From Streptococcus sanguinis (GTDB lineage Bacteria; Bacillota; Bacilli; Lactobacillales; Streptococcaceae), in the NCBI RefSeq assembly GCF_013343115.1, contig NZ_CP054570.1:1550001-1614000 (forward strand): a stretch of DNA of 64,000 nt, given 5' to 3'. Position 1 is the stretch's first letter. Each line of letters starts with the position of its first letter. Made by a program: the position numbers and the translations under genes. This document shows, in pieces, positions 35,867 through 44,702 of this stretch. Below the pieces are notes generated by a model. It saw nothing but the letters and a program-made list of their open reading frames with translations. It ran no database searches and was not told where the DNA came from.

Positions 35867-36409
35867 CTACAGTCCCACAGCATACTCAGCAATGGACTGG
35901 TCTTCTTCAGAACTTCCTCCGCTGACGCCGATACTGCCAATCATTTCTGACTGGCAATAAATAGGAATGCCGCCTGCCAAACTAACGACCTTATTGTCAG
36001 TCATCGTTTCCAGCTGGTAGAGCCATTGGCCAGGCTGAGTTAAAGGTGCTAGATCCTTGGACTGCATCCTCATGCCAACAGCTGTGTAAGCTTTCTTATA
36101 AGCCATATCGTTACTCACTAACAAGGCATTTTCCATACGATAGGTCATCACGACTTGTGCCGCTGGATCAACCACCGTTATCACGACGGCTAGTCCCAGC
36201 TCTTCAGCCTTGCGTCTGGCCCTTGTTACCAATTCCCAGGCATCCTGATAGATATTTGTGAAAAGAACAGGTTCTTTATCCAGTAAGGTTTGGCATCTGG
36301 CAAGGACTTTTTGGATGATGATGTCCTGCAATTCTGAGTTTCCTTCCCAGCTTGATAGTTCTGGACTGCTGAGCTCGTCTCTCTCTCTATCTCTAGCCAT
36401 CCATTTCAC
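35867..36409 (-). CDS. GlcG/HbpS-family protein, PduO C-terminal-like
   Basis: A 180-residue protein whose residues about 50-180 match the GlcG/PduO-C domain (YKKAYTAVGM, LETMTDNKVVSLAGGIPIY and IGSIGVSGGSSEEDQSIAEYAV). In enterobacteria PduO is a two-domain protein, adenosyltransferase plus this domain; here the adenosyltransferase is separate (58498-59097), so the domains are split across 22 kb. The C-terminal domain binds haem or corrinoid in some homologues; the exact role is unknown. The ~190-bp gap to pduF holds nothing I can name. Confidence 0.8.
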   Translation of the reverse strand: MKWMARDRERDELSSPELSSWEGNSELQDIIIQKVLARCQTLLDKEPVLFTNIYQDAWELVTRARRKAEELGLAVVITVVDPAAQVVMTYRMENALLVSNDMAYKKAYTAVGMRMQSKDLAPLTQPGQWLYQLETMTDNKVVSLAGGIPIYCQSEMIGSIGVSGGSSEEDQSIAEYAVGL

Positions 36410-36458
36410 CTCTTTTCAGTAGTTAGCTCGGCCATCTTTTTGAATCGATCGGAACAAG

Positions 36459-36839
36459 TCAAAAAGATGCTTCTAACAGGTCAGATTTTTTAAACGGGAC
36501 TCCCTTGACCAAACGCGCTGCATTTGAGCCAAACAGGCGCAAGACATGGTCTGGTATAGCAGAATAATCTTTGATACGATAGATAAATTTTTCAAGCGGC
36601 AAGTTACGATAATGGAGGACTGCGTCTCGCCCGTCACAGGCAATCCCTACTAAAAGCTGGGATTGAGTTGCAGCCACATGCGCTAGCGACACAGGATCGC
36701 TAAGTTCATCTGGGCTGACCAGACTAAATGGGATACCTTCCTCTTCGATACCGTAGCCGATTTGTGCCACCTTATCCGCAGGAGCATCGTCCGTAGCAAT
36801 AAACCTAATGGTGGGCTTTCTAGTATAAGCTAATTCCAT
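36459..36839 (-). CDS. pduH: Diol dehydratase reactivase, small subunit
   Basis: A 126-residue protein starting at ATG 36839, preceded by GGGGGG, overlapping the pduG stop by 20 bases. It matches the small subunit of diol/glycerol dehydratase reactivase (IACDGRDAVLHYRNLPLEKFIYRI). With PduG it exchanges damaged cobalamin on the dehydratase. Confidence 0.9.
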   Translation of the reverse strand: MELAYTRKPTIRFIATDDAPADKVAQIGYGIEEEGIPFSLVSPDELSDPVSLAHVAATQSQLLVGIACDGRDAVLHYRNLPLEKFIYRIKDYSAIPDHVLRLFGSNAARLVKGVPFKKSDLLEASF

Positions 36840-38676
36840 AGTCGACCCCCCATTTCTCTCTGACATAGGTCAAAATCAGTCCGGTCGCTACTGCATTTCG
36901 AGGCCCTACCAAGCCACGCACATTACCTCGACCAGCTACAATGGCATTCTGAGAGAGAGCTTCGGTCACTAGCTGAGGTATTTCAAAGTCCAAGGCTGAG
37001 CCACCCACGATGACAACGAAAGGAATGTCTCGAATATTCTGAGTAGGACTGACACGCTTGAGAGCCCGAACCGCATTGGTAACAAAGACCCTTTCCTTGG
37101 CAGACTGCCGAACGAGTTTGATTTTTTCAATAGAGTAGTCTCCATCATCTATAGGAACAAATTCATCATTTTCCTTGACGATGACTACTCTGGCAAATAA
37201 ATCTCCAGACAGCGGCTTGTCAAAAAATTGAACAGTCCCGTCTTCATGCCGGATATGGAAAAGACTTTCTACCTTAGCCAAAGGATATCGTTTGATGTCC
37301 TCTGCCAGATGATGATTTTCCAGTCCCAACTCCGAATTGATCAGCATGGTTACCATATCACCGGCACCGGCTAGATGGACAGCCAAGATTTGACCCCTGC
37401 TATCGATAATGGAAGCATCTGTCGAGCCTGCTCCTAAGTCCAAAATAGCCAAGGGGCGATCCGTCCCTGGTGTAGTCAGAGCCCCAAGGATAGCTGATTC
37501 AGCTTCTGCTCCACCGATTTCTACGGTAATACCCAGCTCTCGTTCGACTTCTTGGGCAATGATGGACATTTGCAGCTTGTCGGAATTTACCATAGAGGCA
37601 ATGCCGACAGCCTGCTCCATAGAAAATTCTCCAGCCACACCACCTCGCACAGAAATCGGAGCAAAAGTATTGACAGCCAGTAAGTCACGGATATAAATGT
37701 CAGAAGGCTCTTTCTCGGTCAAGTCAGCCATGGTTTGGCGCACCTTCTCCAGCATGCCTCCAACATTGGTTCCCGCTTCTCCGACAACATTGCTAATCTC
37801 ACCAGCATAGACAATTTTCTCCATAATCTCATCGGCGCCCTTGGAAATATCCACCTTTAAGGTATGCTCCTTGCCGATAATTTGGATACTGCCTGCTGGA
37901 ATCGTCCGAGCCTGAACGTCACCTGCCGGTGTCTTAATTACGACAGCCGAGCGGTTGCCAATGAGGGCACGGGCAATGGGAACGATGCTTTTCGTCTCTT
38001 CTGCGCTCAAGCCGAAGACTGTCGCAATGCCATAGGGATTGGATAATTGGGAAATCACCTTTCCTTGCTCTACCACTTCAACAGCAGCTTGCATGCCCAA
38101 AGGAACCTTGTCGATAAAGAGAATCTCATCCACGATTGGAATCTTCTGGCTAATGCGGTTGTTGACCAGAACCCCATCATCCGCCTGCAAAATGGCAGCG
38201 GTAATCTGATAGCCCTTGGCTAGATAGGCATTGATCAGCTGGGCAACCAAGTCAAAATCAATAATCTTCGGCACTACTACGATGTATTTCCCATCAATCG
38301 GATGATGAACCAAGTCGAGAATATCCACTGTCAGTCCAATCCCCAGACCCAGACCGCCTGGAGTACGGGGATTATGACCAATCATGGTAGACTCAGTAAT
38401 GACCGTCTCTGTGATGGTTTCCATGGCAACATCGCCGATAACAGGCGTCGCTTCATTGATCCGAATCAAATCAACTTGTCCCAACTCAAGCGGTGTTTGC
38501 TCCATCAATTTCCTCAGAGATTGATAAATCCCGTGGACATTTTCCTTGGTCCCCTTGATACCTGTTGTATCCGCAATGGCTGAGGCAAGAAAGTGAATGC
38601 TTCCATCATCTTGCACTTCAGCTAAGGCAGACTCGGTCGAAGAATTTCCTATGTCTACTCCAATGATTCGTTTCAC
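36820..38676 (-). CDS. pduG: Diol dehydratase reactivase, large subunit
   Basis: A 618-residue Hsp70-like ATPase subunit. It starts MKRIIGVDIGNSSTESALA (phosphate-1 loop) and has the second nucleotide-binding segment AILDLGAGSTDASIID near residue 415. It uses ATP to release inactive cobalamin from PduCDE. Length matches enterobacterial PduG (610). It overlaps pduH and lies 98 bp after pduE; that gap holds a long inverted repeat. Confidence 0.95.
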   Translation of the reverse strand: MKRIIGVDIGNSSTESALAEVQDDGSIHFLASAIADTTGIKGTKENVHGIYQSLRKLMEQTPLELGQVDLIRINEATPVIGDVAMETITETVITESTMIGHNPRTPGGLGLGIGLTVDILDLVHHPIDGKYIVVVPKIIDFDLVAQLINAYLAKGYQITAAILQADDGVLVNNRISQKIPIVDEILFIDKVPLGMQAAVEVVEQGKVISQLSNPYGIATVFGLSAEETKSIVPIARALIGNRSAVVIKTPAGDVQARTIPAGSIQIIGKEHTLKVDISKGADEIMEKIVYAGEISNVVGEAGTNVGGMLEKVRQTMADLTEKEPSDIYIRDLLAVNTFAPISVRGGVAGEFSMEQAVGIASMVNSDKLQMSIIAQEVERELGITVEIGGAEAESAILGALTTPGTDRPLAILDLGAGSTDASIIDSRGQILAVHLAGAGDMVTMLINSELGLENHHLAEDIKRYPLAKVESLFHIRHEDGTVQFFDKPLSGDLFARVVIVKENDEFVPIDDGDYSIEKIKLVRQSAKERVFVTNAVRALKRVSPTQNIRDIPFVVIVGGSALDFEIPQLVTEALSQNAIVAGRGNVRGLVGPRNAVATGLILTYVREKWGVDYGISLY

Positions 38677-38697
38677 ATTTTCACCTCCACCAAGATT

Positions 38698-38761
38698 AGG
38701 CTATTTTGAGCAGCATTTATAAAAGAAGTGACAATAATCTTTTTTCAACCCAAAATAGCCT
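38698..38761 (-). repeat. Inverted repeat in the pduE-pduG gap
   Basis: AGGCTATTTTG (38698-38708) and its perfect complement CAAAATAGCCT (38751-38761) enclose a 42-nt AT-rich loop. It has no T tract after it, so it is more likely an mRNA processing or stability element setting different levels of dehydratase and reactivase. Confidence 0.7.
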
Positions 38762-38774
38762 TGATAAAACTTGA

Positions 38775-39290
38775 TTAGTTGTCGCCTTTCAACTTCTTGC
38801 GGCGTTCATAATTTTCAGCTGCTTCTCTGACAAAGCCCGCACAGATAACAGCTCCATATTGGTTTTCCAATTCATTGGCAATGTCCAATAATTCCTGCTT
38901 GGAAGACCGGTAAGGACGCAGGGCATTGTAGATTTCCAGCACACGCGCATCCGGAACCTTGGTCAGTTCCGCAGCCCGAGAAAAGTTATACTGGATTGCT
39001 TCGCGGCCGGCATTCTTAGCAATTTCGCCTTGCTTAATCAAAATCTCCGGCTTAATCCGCAAATCCTCTGCAGTCACATAGCCAGACAAGATATTTTCCA
39101 GTGTAATATCTTCGAATTTCTTATCCTGACCAACCTTTATCCAGTCTGGGTGTTTTTTAGAAATAGGATAATCAGCCGCTGTCGCTTCATCAGAACTGAC
39201 AGGACGACTGGTTGCTCCTTGACTAGCTGAGCCGCTGTCGCTTAGCTCGGCTAATATTTGTTTTACTAATGTTTCTACTGATTCACTCAT
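38775..39290 (-). CDS. pduE: Propanediol dehydratase, small subunit
   Basis: A 171-residue gamma-type subunit of B12-dependent diol dehydratase (matches YPISKKHPDWIKVG and the C-terminal ENYERRKKLKGD). The first ~18 residues form a short amphipathic helix (VETLVKQILAEL) followed by a Ser/Thr linker, the usual cargo peptide that targets enzymes to the microcompartment lumen. Confidence 0.94.
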   Translation of the reverse strand: MSESVETLVKQILAELSDSGSASQGATSRPVSSDEATAADYPISKKHPDWIKVGQDKKFEDITLENILSGYVTAEDLRIKPEILIKQGEIAKNAGREAIQYNFSRAAELTKVPDARVLEIYNALRPYRSSKQELLDIANELENQYGAVICAGFVREAAENYERRKKLKGDN

Positions 39291-39320
39291 TCTGATTTCT
39301 CCTTGTAGACATCATATGCA

Positions 39321-39989
39321 TTAAATCACCTGACATTCATCAGCTGGTTTTCCTCTTTTAACCAGTTTCGTTTCCTTGATATGCAGCAAGGCTGAGTATG
39401 CCTGGTACTTAGGACGAGCCATTTGGTCGTTAAGGGTGGGCACCGGATTTGGTGTTTCACCCTTAGCATACTTAGCAGCATTTTTACCAATCAAACGATA
39501 GGTTTCAGGAGTTAACAAAGGTGCCTGCGGGAAGAGTTCCAGATTACTGAGCGGTGGCAAATCACGTTGGTGAATAACCGTTGTTCCCTTAGACTGAACA
39601 CCGATAGAAATGCCAGAACCAGACAAATGGTCTCCTTCTACCGCTACAAAGGCAACGTCAGAAGAACGATAGACCTTGACAATGCGAGCCTTGAGCCCCT
39701 CTTCTTCGATACCAGCCACCAGCTGGCGCAGCACTTCCGTATGAGGAATGTCCACCATTGTCTTCACCTGCTGTTCCCCAAAGGCAGGTCCAACTGCAAT
39801 AACGACTTCATCCGTTGACTGGCTAGGCTTAGCCACACCAACTGTACGGATAACAGCTTTTTCATTGGACACAGGCTTTGTAACAGGCTTTTCGCTTGTT
39901 TCAGCAGCTGTTTCGTTGGTATTGGCGCTCATCTCTTTCATCACTTCTGCAATAATGGAGCGCAGTAAAGTTTCATTTATCTCTGTCAT
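39321..39989 (-). CDS. pduD: Propanediol dehydratase, medium subunit
   Basis: A 222-residue beta subunit that binds cobalamin with PduC. It contains [15 protein letters not shown] and [20 protein letters not shown], both characteristic. Residues 1-20 ([15 protein letters not shown]) are the amphipathic cargo-targeting helix, separated from the fold by an Asn/Thr/Glu-rich linker as in Salmonella PduD. Confidence 0.95.
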   Translation of the reverse strand: MTEINETLLRSIIAEVMKEMSANTNETAAETSEKPVTKPVSNEKAVIRTVGVAKPSQSTDEVVIAVGPAFGEQQVKTMVDIPHTEVLRQLVAGIEEEGLKARIVKVYRSSDVAFVAVEGDHLSGSGISIGVQSKGTTVIHQRDLPPLSNLELFPQAPLLTPETYRLIGKNAAKYAKGETPNPVPTLNDQMARPKYQAYSALLHIKETKLVKRGKPADECQVI

Positions 39990-40000
39990 CTTAGCTCCTC

Positions 40001-41662
40001 CTATACATCACGCGGGTCAATCGCTTTAGGAATGTCTTTGACTTTTTCCCATTCTTCGCCGACCAGGCGATGGCCTGTACCGACACCAACATAGTCATTC
40101 GGTGAATTCACCGCTGAAATAACATTCCAATCTCGATCAAAGATAGCAGATGTTTGCAGGAAATCCCCTGCTACACGTTGCTTGAACAAATTGAGCAGCT
40201 CATTGGCAACTTCAGGGAAGCCATTATTAGCCAAGGCTTTGATCAAATCAGCCCCTTGAACTCCGCGTTCCAGAATACCTTGAGCAGCCTTGATGTCTTC
40301 AACCTTATCCCGCTCTGGCATATCTTTAGAGCCATGAGCATAGGTCGCTGCTTCGACTTCTTCGTCGGTAATCGGCGGCAGGCCCAAGCCTTTGAAAAGA
40401 GCTTGCATAACGCGTGCTGCCTTGTTCCGAACCTTCACAACTTCCTCTTCACGTACAGGACGAAGACCACCGTCTACCCGCAGGTCACGTTGCAAGACAT
40501 TGTAGTCGTCAAAGTCTTCAGCATCCCAGTTAGAGCCGGCAAACATATTGTCATAGTTTGGCGTAGCAGAGTAGCCAGAGTTGATAAAGTCTGTACCTGG
40601 CGCAAACTGCATCAAAGTCCGAACAGAGCGACGTAAGTCTGAGTGAGTAAAGGTTTGGTCATTTGATGAAGCACATTCCAAGTCAAGCATGCTGGCAATC
40701 AAGTTTTCAGCAACGACCGCCCGAATACCACTCGGAACAGCTGCAGGAATACCGATACAGCTTACTGATCCATTCTGAGTTCCTTGAACCCCAGCCGCTT
40801 TCGTGACATAAAGACAGCGAGCTTCTAGATAGAGCATGGACTTGCCTTCGGCTTGTCCCATCTGCACTTCAGACCCTGTACCAGAAGTGAAGCGCATCTT
40901 AAGTCCACGAGAGGCATAGGCTGAAGCCAGAAAGGCCTTGGACCAAGGTGTATCATCTCCATCAGTGAAGACATCTTCTGTACCATAAACAGAAATGGTC
41001 TCAGCATAGGCCGTAAAGCCACGCATACCAAATTCTAGCTCTGTCGCTTCTTCCAAGGAGCACTGAGTCAGTACCCCAGGACGGCCAACTTGGGAACCAA
41101 TCATCAGAGACAGGGCATTGAAAGGAGCGTAACGCACTACAGCAACCGTTGTTTCCTGCTCTGCAAAACCACGCAGAGCTCCTTCAGCCGCATCTGCTGC
41201 AATCTGCACTGGATTATCATTGACATTAGTGACGTGGGCTTGAGTAGCTGTTTGCTTACGGGTCCGCATCTTTTGCAGACACATCATGATTTCCACGACA
41301 TTCATCTGATTGACCACTTCAATGATTTTAGCCGGAGTCATGGCCTTGGTCAGCTTGATGATTTCTGTCCGAGGTACATTCGGTGTCAATATTTTATTGG
41401 CAATCTCTCTTGAGTCCATCTGAATAACTTCTTCAGCTCGGCTCAGGTCAATCCCATAGTTGGCAATGAATTGGTCAATCAGGTCAAATTCTTCTTTTGG
41501 TTTGCCGTCTAACTCAACCACTTTCCCATTTTGAATCTTGATACTGGGTTTAGGATCATTGGGGCTTTCCATAGCCACTAAACCTTCTTCAACCCATTCT
41601 TTTACAAATCCATCTTGGTTGATAGGGCGTTCGCTTAATACTTCAAAACGTTTGGATCTCAT
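40001..41662 (-). CDS. pduC: Propanediol dehydratase, large subunit
   Basis: A 553-residue TIM-barrel subunit starting [19 protein letters not shown], near-canonical for PduC. It converts 1,2-propanediol to propionaldehyde (and glycerol to 3-hydroxypropionaldehyde) with adenosylcobalamin. Hallmarks include [20 protein letters not shown] and [18 protein letters not shown]. It shares the operon with pduD and pduE and has no cargo helix of its own, as expected. Confidence 0.97.
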   Translation of the reverse strand: MRSKRFEVLSERPINQDGFVKEWVEEGLVAMESPNDPKPSIKIQNGKVVELDGKPKEEFDLIDQFIANYGIDLSRAEEVIQMDSREIANKILTPNVPRTEIIKLTKAMTPAKIIEVVNQMNVVEIMMCLQKMRTRKQTATQAHVTNVNDNPVQIAADAAEGALRGFAEQETTVAVVRYAPFNALSLMIGSQVGRPGVLTQCSLEEATELEFGMRGFTAYAETISVYGTEDVFTDGDDTPWSKAFLASAYASRGLKMRFTSGTGSEVQMGQAEGKSMLYLEARCLYVTKAAGVQGTQNGSVSCIGIPAAVPSGIRAVVAENLIASMLDLECASSNDQTFTHSDLRRSVRTLMQFAPGTDFINSGYSATPNYDNMFAGSNWDAEDFDDYNVLQRDLRVDGGLRPVREEEVVKVRNKAARVMQALFKGLGLPPITDEEVEAATYAHGSKDMPERDKVEDIKAAQGILERGVQGADLIKALANNGFPEVANELLNLFKQRVAGDFLQTSAIFDRDWNVISAVNSPNDYVGVGTGHRLVGEEWEKVKDIPKAIDPRDV

Positions 41663-41683
41663 ACCGTTTCCTCCCTCTCACTC

Positions 41684-42388
41684 TTAAATGTAAGATGGCT
41701 GTGAGTTGGTTGGCTCTTCACCCATACTGCCTAAAAGTGCCAGTCCAACTTCACGCGCTGAGATAACTGATTGTCTAACTGCTCCAGAATCCCCACTGAT
41801 AAAGAGGATGGCTTCGTTTGAGTGGCTGGTACCACCATTTCCTGGAGAAGCATAGCCGACAACAGTAACGTTGGCAGCCTTAACAGCTGTATCCGCCATA
41901 ACAACACCAATAGCTGCAGGTGCTCCGACAATCAAGCCAAAGGCACGACCGTATTCAGCACCAAAGGCAGTCTGACAAGCATAGCTAGCACGCGCAGTAT
42001 ACTGGAGTTCAATATGCCCTGCATCATTAGCATAAACATCACCAAAGGTTCGATCTACTTCCTTCAAGGTTACTTCTACAGCTCGTCTGACATCTGATAC
42101 ATCTTCGCCACCAAAGATAATCAAACTTCCGTGTCCAGCACCACCCTTAGTATCACGAGGCAGTTCGATTTTAACAATTTCTGTATTGGTTGCTTTGACC
42201 GCTTCATCAGCAGCCATGATATGAGGACCTGCACCGGTACGAGCACCGACCACACCGATTGAGCGATAGCTCTTTTCTAGCTTCATAGCATCCAGCACCT
42301 GCTGGTCCACATTGGCAATGACAAGTCCAATTGTATCGCCTATCGGATTAACACCGACAAATTCTGTAATATTGCATTTGTTTTCCAT
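41684..42388 (-). CDS. pduB: Microcompartment shell protein PduB (short PduB' form)
   Basis: A 234-residue tandem-BMC trimer protein, first gene of the pdu operon, preceded by AAGGAG. The two BMC repeats span about 10-110 and 120-220. Length equals the short PduB' product of Salmonella; the ~37-residue N-terminal extension of the long form, which links shell to enzyme core, has no counterpart in the upstream frame. It is the only shell gene of the pdu operon, so the remaining shell must come from the eut operon. Confidence 0.94.
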   Translation of the reverse strand: MENKCNITEFVGVNPIGDTIGLVIANVDQQVLDAMKLEKSYRSIGVVGARTGAGPHIMAADEAVKATNTEIVKIELPRDTKGGAGHGSLIIFGGEDVSDVRRAVEVTLKEVDRTFGDVYANDAGHIELQYTARASYACQTAFGAEYGRAFGLIVGAPAAIGVVMADTAVKAANVTVVGYASPGNGGTSHSNEAILFISGDSGAVRQSVISAREVGLALLGSMGEEPTNSQPSYI

Positions 42389-42416
42389 AAGACAGCTCCT
42401 TTCGCTGACATATATT

Positions 42417-42430
42417 TTGAAGCGCTTACA
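42417..42430 (-). promoter_or_regulatory. cre-like site upstream of pduB
   Basis: Minus-strand TGTAAGCGCTTCAA matches the CcpA consensus except at the last positions. It lies 29 bp before pduB in the leader, where CcpA binding would block elongation. Confidence 0.55.
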
Positions 42431-42447
42431 ATTTTAGGGAATAAGGA

Positions 42448-42509
42448 AATCAGATAAGAGGAGCACCATAGCTATACGCCTCTTTCTGATTCTTTTTTTT
42501 TACTTTTTT
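42448..42509 (+). terminator. Plus-strand terminator-like hairpin upstream of pdu operon
   Basis: On the plus strand AATCAGA..AGAGG pairs with CCTCTTTCTGATT and is followed by CTTTTTTTTTACTTTTTT. On the minus strand the same element forms a hairpin in the pdu leader without a T tract. No plus-strand gene precedes it. Confidence 0.55.
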
Positions 42510-42518
42510 GGGGTCAAA

Positions 42519-42533
42519 AGAATAGATTATTCT
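42519..42533. promoter_or_regulatory. Perfect inverted repeat AGAATA-GAT-TATTCT upstream of pdu
   Basis: A 15-bp palindrome about 130 bp before pduB, next to a minus-strand TTGACC that with a 17-bp spacer faces AAGAAT. It could be an operator or activator site for the pdu promoter; the regulator (PocR type expected) is not in the window. Confidence 0.35.
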
Positions 42534-42593
42534 AAGGTTTTCTGTTAGAATGAGTATGGTTGTTTTTTAAAAAGGAAGATTTTTCCGCGTTCT

Positions 42594-42621
42594 CCAAAAA
42601 AGCCTAACCAACTTTTTTAGG
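42594..42621 (-). terminator. Minus-strand terminator, probable end of the eut transcript
   Basis: Minus strand: CCTAA / TTAGG hairpin around nine bases followed by CTTTTTT, some 210 bp past the eutQ stop. Confidence 0.6.
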
Positions 42622-42651
42622 AATGCCAAGCTAAGCCTACAAGAAATATAC

Positions 42652-42748
42652 TTGACAGGCCTTTCCCTTCAGAAATAACAATCACAGAGACAGATAACAG
42701 ATGATAAACTTTTCGCAGGGTTGCTCATCTTCTATCTGTTTTTTTATT
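42652..42748 (+). ncRNA. Candidate plus-strand small RNA in the pdu-eut gap
   Basis: TTGACA (42652-42657), an 18-bp spacer and TAACAA (42676-42681) could start an RNA near 42688. It would end at a strong terminator whose arms ACAGATA..AGATGA / TCATCT..TATCTGT (about 42691-42740) precede seven T. The RNA would be about 60 nt. The terminator is well supported; the promoter less so. Confidence 0.4.
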
Positions 42749-42760
42749 TTCCATCATTAC

Positions 42761-42797
42761 AGAATGGCAGGACAGCAGGCCGCTGTCCTGCCATTCT
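42761..42797 (-). repeat. Perfect 16-bp hairpin downstream of eutQ
   Basis: AGAATGGCAGGACAGC and its exact complement around a 5-nt loop (42777-42781), 30 bp past the eutQ stop. No T tract on the minus strand follows directly, so it may protect the 3' end of the eut mRNA rather than terminate. Confidence 0.75.
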
Positions 42798-42828
42798 AGT
42801 AAATCTGATAGTTGAATCTTCCGACAAA

Positions 42829-43278
42829 CTAGCCTTGCCAGTCAGCCGGATAGGTCACATAGATAAAGCGGGCCTTATCTCTGACAGAGAACTGAATGTC
42901 GCTGCCTTTAGGGATAAAGAGTACTTCGCCAGGGCCAGCTGTCATGACTTCGTCACCAACGATAATATCAAGACGCCCTTCAATAACATAGTCCACTTCA
43001 TCATAGTCCAGATGCCAAGGGAAAGTTGTCTTTTCCATGGTCATCAGACCCAAGCCCAATCTTGGGCTTTCATCTAAGGTCAGCAAGTCTCGTGTATAAA
43101 CTTGATGGCTCGCATCACCTGTATCCAAGCGATCTTCTGGACGAACATCCAGACCAGGCAGGGCGATAGAAGCTACGCCTGCCTTGCTGACTTTCTTCCC
43201 ACCATCTTTGGTGGCTAATTCTTCCAATAAAATCTTACGAACCAATGTTTCTAGGTCAGAACGATTAATATCTGCCAT
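42829..43278 (-). CDS. eutQ: Ethanolamine utilisation cupin protein EutQ
   Basis: A 149-residue protein whose residues about 50-149 form a cupin barrel (VDYVIEGRLDIIVGDE, GEVLFIPKGSDIQFS). Enterobacterial EutQ is a microcompartment-associated acetate kinase; conservation of that activity here cannot be judged. The N-terminal ~20 residues (LETLVRKILLEEL) form a cargo-type amphipathic helix with a Lys/Gly linker, so it is probably encapsulated. Last gene of the eut operon. Confidence 0.88.
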   Translation of the reverse strand: MADINRSDLETLVRKILLEELATKDGGKKVSKAGVASIALPGLDVRPEDRLDTGDASHQVYTRDLLTLDESPRLGLGLMTMEKTTFPWHLDYDEVDYVIEGRLDIIVGDEVMTAGPGEVLFIPKGSDIQFSVRDKARFIYVTYPADWQG

Positions 43279-43295
43279 ACTTCATACCTCCAAGT

Positions 43296-44390
43296 CTAAG
43301 CTTCCTTTTTCGTTAAGAAGAAAGCCAGTAATACCGCTGTGATACCGCCGACAAATTTACCAATCATCATCGGCACAATCATTTCCGGTTTTTGACCAGC
43401 TGTGAAGCCTAGGTGATCTCCGATAACGAAGGAAGCAGATACGGCAAAGGCTACGTTGATAATCTTACCGCGTTTGTCCATATCCTTCATCATCTGGAAC
43501 ATGGCAATGTTATTAGCCAGAGAAGCTACCAAACCAGCTGCACCAACTTCGTTCATTCCTAGGGATTTTCCGATAGCAGAAAGCGGTTTGTTGGCTACCT
43601 TGGTAAAGACAGCTACCAGACCAAAGGCTCCAGCCAAGGTTACGGCAATCGTTCCGACAACTTCAAAGGCTTCCTTCAGTGTCTCAGCACCTTTTGGATA
43701 GAGGCTGATGAGCCATTCATTTCCAGTCAGAAGCTGCGCTGCACCAAAGGCCAAACCAAGCGTTGCCAAGATAACAATAATCTGACCAAATACTTCAAAA
43801 CCTTTAATCATGGCATTAGGTGCCAAAAGCAAACCTATGAAAATCAGAGCAGATACAATGATAATCGGGATAAGATTGACAACCAAGGTTCCAAAAGGCA
43901 GACCTGGCACGAAAATTCCTCCAAGGAGACAGCCAATCGGAACAGTTACCAAACCATATAGGATTCCGCGAGCCAAAAGCGGACGGTCATCTTTTTCGAT
44001 AATACCCAAGGCAACTGGAATCGTAAAGACGATGGTTGGCCCCATCATAGAACCCAGTACAAAGGCAGCAAAGTTTCCTACCGCCGGATCCTGAGCCAGA
44101 CTGAGAGCCAGAGGAGCTCCTCCCATATCATTGGCAATGAAGGTTGTCGCAAAAATAGACGGGTCAGCGCCCACCAAGCCATACAAAGGCACGACAATTG
44201 GTTTCAAGACATCCGCCAAGAGGGGAGCGATTACCATAATCCCAGCCATAGACAGAGCCAAAGCTCCCATAGCCATGATTCCTTCTTCAAATTTTTCACT
44301 TAGTCCTAGTTTGCCACCGATACATTTATCCACTGCACCGATCAGCATGAATAGCACCATGATATAAATGATAATTTCATTGATACTCAT
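43296..44390 (-). CDS. eutH: Ethanolamine permease EutH
   Basis: A 364-residue integral membrane protein with about ten hydrophobic helices, including the typical segments ATTFIANDMGGAPLALSLA and NNIAMFQMMKDMDKRGK. EutH imports ethanolamine when it is scarce or protonated. Confidence 0.93.
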   Translation of the reverse strand: MSINEIIIYIMVLFMLIGAVDKCIGGKLGLSEKFEEGIMAMGALALSMAGIMVIAPLLADVLKPIVVPLYGLVGADPSIFATTFIANDMGGAPLALSLAQDPAVGNFAAFVLGSMMGPTIVFTIPVALGIIEKDDRPLLARGILYGLVTVPIGCLLGGIFVPGLPFGTLVVNLIPIIIVSALIFIGLLLAPNAMIKGFEVFGQIIVILATLGLAFGAAQLLTGNEWLISLYPKGAETLKEAFEVVGTIAVTLAGAFGLVAVFTKVANKPLSAIGKSLGMNEVGAAGLVASLANNIAMFQMMKDMDKRGKIINVAFAVSASFVIGDHLGFTAGQKPEMIVPMMIGKFVGGITAVLLAFFLTKKEA

Positions 44391-44406
44391 AACATTACCT
44401 TAGTTT

Positions 44407-44688
44407 CTAATATTCTTCATCACTGTGATAGTCAACCTTGTCAATGATAGCCACAACGACCATATCCACAGGGATATTTGTCTTATTTAGGCTCATCCGG
44501 GCAGAACTGCCAGTGGTTACCATTACTTGGTCTCCTTCGCCTGCACCGATGCAGTCGGCCACAATAAGCAGAGCTGGGTCACTTTGATGTTCATTTAGCT
44601 GCCGTTCGACCACTAAAAATTTCAAACCATTTAAATTTTCGTCTTTTCTAGTCGCCCAAAGGCTTCCTTTTACTTTACCAACAAACAT
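44407..44688 (-). CDS. eutN: Microcompartment vertex protein EutN/PduN (CcmL family)
   Basis: A 93-residue pentamer-forming protein starting MFVGKVKGSLWATRK with LLIVADCIGAGEGDQVMVTTG, typical of the BMC vertex family that closes the twelve corners of the shell. Confidence 0.94.
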   Translation of the reverse strand: MFVGKVKGSLWATRKDENLNGLKFLVVERQLNEHQSDPALLIVADCIGAGEGDQVMVTTGSSARMSLNKTNIPVDMVVVAIIDKVDYHSDEEY

Positions 44689-44702
44689 CTCTACCCACTC
44701 CT

